64,000 nt of DNA from an uncultured Oscillospiraceae bacterium (GTDB lineage: Bacteria; Bacillota; Clostridia; Oscillospirales; Oscillospiraceae). Of the stretch, positions 62,540 through 64,000 are shown one piece after another. Position 1 is the stretch's first letter. Each line of letters begins with the position of its first letter. The notes beneath the pieces are model-generated. The model was not told where the DNA came from and ran no database searches. It was given only the letters and a program-made list of their open reading frames with translations. A program made the position numbers and the translations under genes. The stretch is taken from NCBI GenBank assembly GCA_910584395.1, contig CAJUAS010000003.1, forward strand, positions 1-64,000, given 5' to 3'.

Positions 62540-62573
62540 ACTCCCTCTATCCGTACTGATAGGGGGAGTTTTT
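62540..62573 (+). terminator. Terminator hairpin of icd containing the rubrerythrin ribosome site
   Basis: 12-bp stem (62540-62551 with 62558-62569, one GU pair), six-base loop, T run 62569-62573, then ATG 62574. The 3' arm holds GGGGGAG, the ribosome site of the next gene, five bases from its ATG. Confidence 0.82.
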
Positions 62574-63185
62574 ATGTCCGTTTCCTTTGAAAACAGCGAG
62601 ACCCGGCTGAATCTGATGCGTGCCTTTGCCGGGGAGAGTCAGGCCCGCAACCGCTATACCTACGCCGCCGGTCTTGCCAAGCGCAAGGGGCTGGAGGTGT
62701 TGGAGCAGGTGTTTTTGTTCACCGCCAATCAGGAAAAGGCCCATGGAAAGGTTTTCTATGACCTCTTGAAGCCGCTGTCCGGAGAAAACCTTTTGGTGGA
62801 CGGCAGTTACCCGGTGGAGCTTTACAGCGATATGCTCGACCACCTGAAGGCCGCCGCCCACAACGAAAATGAAGAGCACGACACGGTGTATTCTTCCTTT
62901 TCCAAGATTGCCGCGCAGGAGGGATTTGACGCCATTGCCCACACCTTTACCATGATCGCGGGGGTGGAAAAGACCCACGCCCAGCGGTTTGAGTGCTTTG
63001 CCAAGCTGCTGAAGGAGGAGAAGCTGTTCGTGTCCGACGTGGAAACGGGCTGGATGTGCCTCAACTGCGGTCAGATCATCCACTCCACCGCCACACCCGC
63101 CGTGTGCCCCGTCTGTAAACACGGGCAGGGATTTTTCATCCGCATGGAATTGGCACCCTTTACTGGCTGTGGAAATAAGGGGTAA
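62574..63185 (+). CDS. rbr: Rubrerythrin
   Basis: 203 residues. The ferritin-like di-iron domain (LMRAFAGESQARNRYTYAAG, ANQEKAHGKVFYDL, EGFDAIAHTF, EKTHAQRF) is followed by a C-terminal rubredoxin-like Fe(Cys)4 domain (MCLNCGQI, CPVCKHG). Reduces hydrogen peroxide in anaerobes. The start is set by GGGGGAG, which lies inside the preceding hairpin. Confidence 0.93.
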   Translation: MSVSFENSETRLNLMRAFAGESQARNRYTYAAGLAKRKGLEVLEQVFLFTANQEKAHGKVFYDLLKPLSGENLLVDGSYPVELYSDMLDHLKAAAHNENEEHDTVYSSFSKIAAQEGFDAIAHTFTMIAGVEKTHAQRFECFAKLLKEEKLFVSDVETGWMCLNCGQIIHSTATPAVCPVCKHGQGFFIRMELAPFTGCGNKG

Positions 63186-63204
63186 TTGACCCAATTTTTT
63201 TGCG

Positions 63205-63233
63205 TTGAACAGGGGCGGAAAGACCGTTACAAT
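63205..63233 (+). promoter_or_regulatory. SigA-type promoter of the amidase gene
   Basis: TTGAAC (63205-63210), 17-base spacer, TACAAT (63228-63233), about 30 bases before the ATG. Confidence 0.6.
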
Positions 63234-63264
63234 GGAGAAAATCTACGAAATGAGGTTTTTTCCT

Positions 63265-64000
63265 ATGAAACGCTTTCTGCCCCTGCTGTTGATTTTTGCC
63301 CTGTTGTGCCTGACGGCCGTTGCGGCCGCGCCGCCCAACGGTACGGTCAATGTGCGGCTCTATAATTACTCGCATAGTACATATGGCCCGGTGGAGAGCT
63401 TGCCGGTGGTTCAGGTAAAGCTGGACGGCACGGCGATGAACGGAGCGGAAATCCCCGCTGTGGTGGTCAAAGGGCGCACTATGACTCCGCTGCGGTGGGT
63501 GGCCGAACAGCTTGGAGCAAAGGTCGAATGGGTACAGGGCGCGGCGCAGGTGGTGGTGACACGGGGAAGGGACACAGTGACGCTCACCATGGGCTCTGCC
63601 ACGGCGCAGGTCAACGGGGCGGAGCGTAAGCTGCCTGACGGCGTGCCCGCCACGGCGATGTATTACGGGGGACAGGGACATACCATGGTGCCCATCCGTT
63701 TTTTCTCTGAGGTGCTGGGCTGCACCGTGACATGGGAGCAGAAAAACTATACTGCCCATGTGTCCTCGTCGGGGTTGGATACCCCCATTGCCCCGGAACG
63801 GTTTTTGATCGCGCTGGACGCGGGACACGGCGGCTCGGCGTCGGGAGCTTATTATGAGAACACCGCTGAGAAGGACTTGAATCTTTCTATGACACGGAAA
63901 TTAGATGATATTTTGCGAGGTTTGGGCTACCGCACCATGCTGACCCGAACGGATGACTCCGATGTAGGACTGAAACGCCGCTCGGTGCTGGCCAACGAAG
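63265..64000 (+). CDS. Secreted N-acetylmuramoyl-L-alanine amidase with copper-amine-oxidase-like stalk (partial)
   Basis: Runs off the right edge; 245 codons are visible and no stop appears. Start at ATG 63265 (an in-frame ATG at 63250 is possible). Signal peptide about 1-22 (ending AVAA). The stalk/Cu-amine-oxidase-N-like domain (VVVKGRTMTPLRWVAEQLGAKVEW first half, TMVPIRFFSEVLGCTVTWEQ) covers about residues 40-165. Amidase_3 then starts with LIALDAGHGGSASGAYYE, whose His is the first zinc ligand, and continues KDLNLSMTRKLDD. The wall-cleaving domain is incomplete here. Confidence 0.88.
   Translation, partial: MKRFLPLLLIFALLCLTAVAAAPPNGTVNVRLYNYSHSTYGPVESLPVVQVKLDGTAMNGAEIPAVVVKGRTMTPLRWVAEQLGAKVEWVQGAAQVVVTRGRDTVTLTMGSATAQVNGAERKLPDGVPATAMYYGGQGHTMVPIRFFSEVLGCTVTWEQKNYTAHVSSSGLDTPIAPERFLIALDAGHGGSASGAYYENTAEKDLNLSMTRKLDDILRGLGYRTMLTRTDDSDVGLKRRSVLANE

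Overview
The window is a gene-dense stretch (no gene-free gap of 300 bases) of a high-GC, endospore-forming Firmicute. The evidence is: a complete spoIIIA operon (AA to AH), spoIIGA-sigE, a SpoIIM candidate, a SpoIID-type protein, a SCIFF ranthipeptide locus, Rex, HprK, an ECF transporter module and a 2-hydroxyacyl-CoA dehydratase activase. Codon use, the family mix and a eukaryote-like NADP isocitrate dehydrogenase suggest class Clostridia, probably the Oscillospiraceae. That placement is inferred from gene content; no 16S gene is present. Most promoters I propose are close to TTGACA-17-TATAAT.

Layout. 1-1 kb: end of aroF, then tyrA (aromatic amino acids). 1-9.7 kb, minus strand: a tightly overlapping operon (rRNA methyltransferase, ecfA1, ecfA2, ecfT, truA, DUF5711 protein, cvpA) followed by a ClpC-type ATPase carrying a McsA-like zinc finger. 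9.9-12.6 kb: a DivIVA-like gene overlapping a lone fumarase beta subunit, then an aspartate aminotransferase. 12.7-13.1 kb: an IS110 transposase remnant. 13.3-18.1 kb: spoIIIAA-AH. 18.3-25.7 kb: glnS, a threonine aldolase, dinB (minus), murI, a DUF1934 gene, argS. 25.7-26.1 kb: a broken CatB-type acetyltransferase. 26.1-31.1 kb, minus: spoIIGA-sigE, hprK-glycosyltransferase, a MATE exporter. 31.2-37.5 kb, minus: a five-gene overlapping run in which the two halves of a 2-hydroxyacyl-CoA dehydratase-activase protein are separated by two GNAT genes and followed by a third. 37.7-40 kb: MerR/TipA-type and PadR regulators, the latter with a HAAS/DUF4097 membrane protein. 40.2-44.7 kb: a radical SAM plus DUF2344 pair, rex, an SLH protein and a tiny Cys/Gly-rich membrane protein. 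44.8-48.8 kb, minus: asd-dapA-dapB (lysine/diaminopimelate) followed by a truncated GNAT and a transglutaminase-like lipoprotein. 49-53.7 kb: SpoIID-like, queA, tgt, yajC, TIGR04086. 53.7-55.3 kb: SCIFF peptide and its radical SAM maturase. 55.6-64 kb: proC, spoIIM candidate, xerD, an epimerase-like gene, rpmB, an atypical type IIA topoisomerase B subunit, icd, rubrerythrin, and the start of a cell-wall amidase.

Points most worth a second look: the GNAT-interrupted activase operon (31-37 kb); the spoIIG-type promoter with a 21-base spacer; two genes whose Shine-Dalgarno sequence lies inside the 3' arm of a terminator hairpin that ends at the start codon (53.26 and 62.57 kb); inverted repeats lying over the promoters of glnS, padR, rex and rpmB; the ClpC-McsA zinc-finger fusion; and the unpaired divergent topoisomerase B subunit. 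Nothing here is clearly a wholly new defence or mobile system, and there is no CRISPR array, tRNA or rRNA that I can see.
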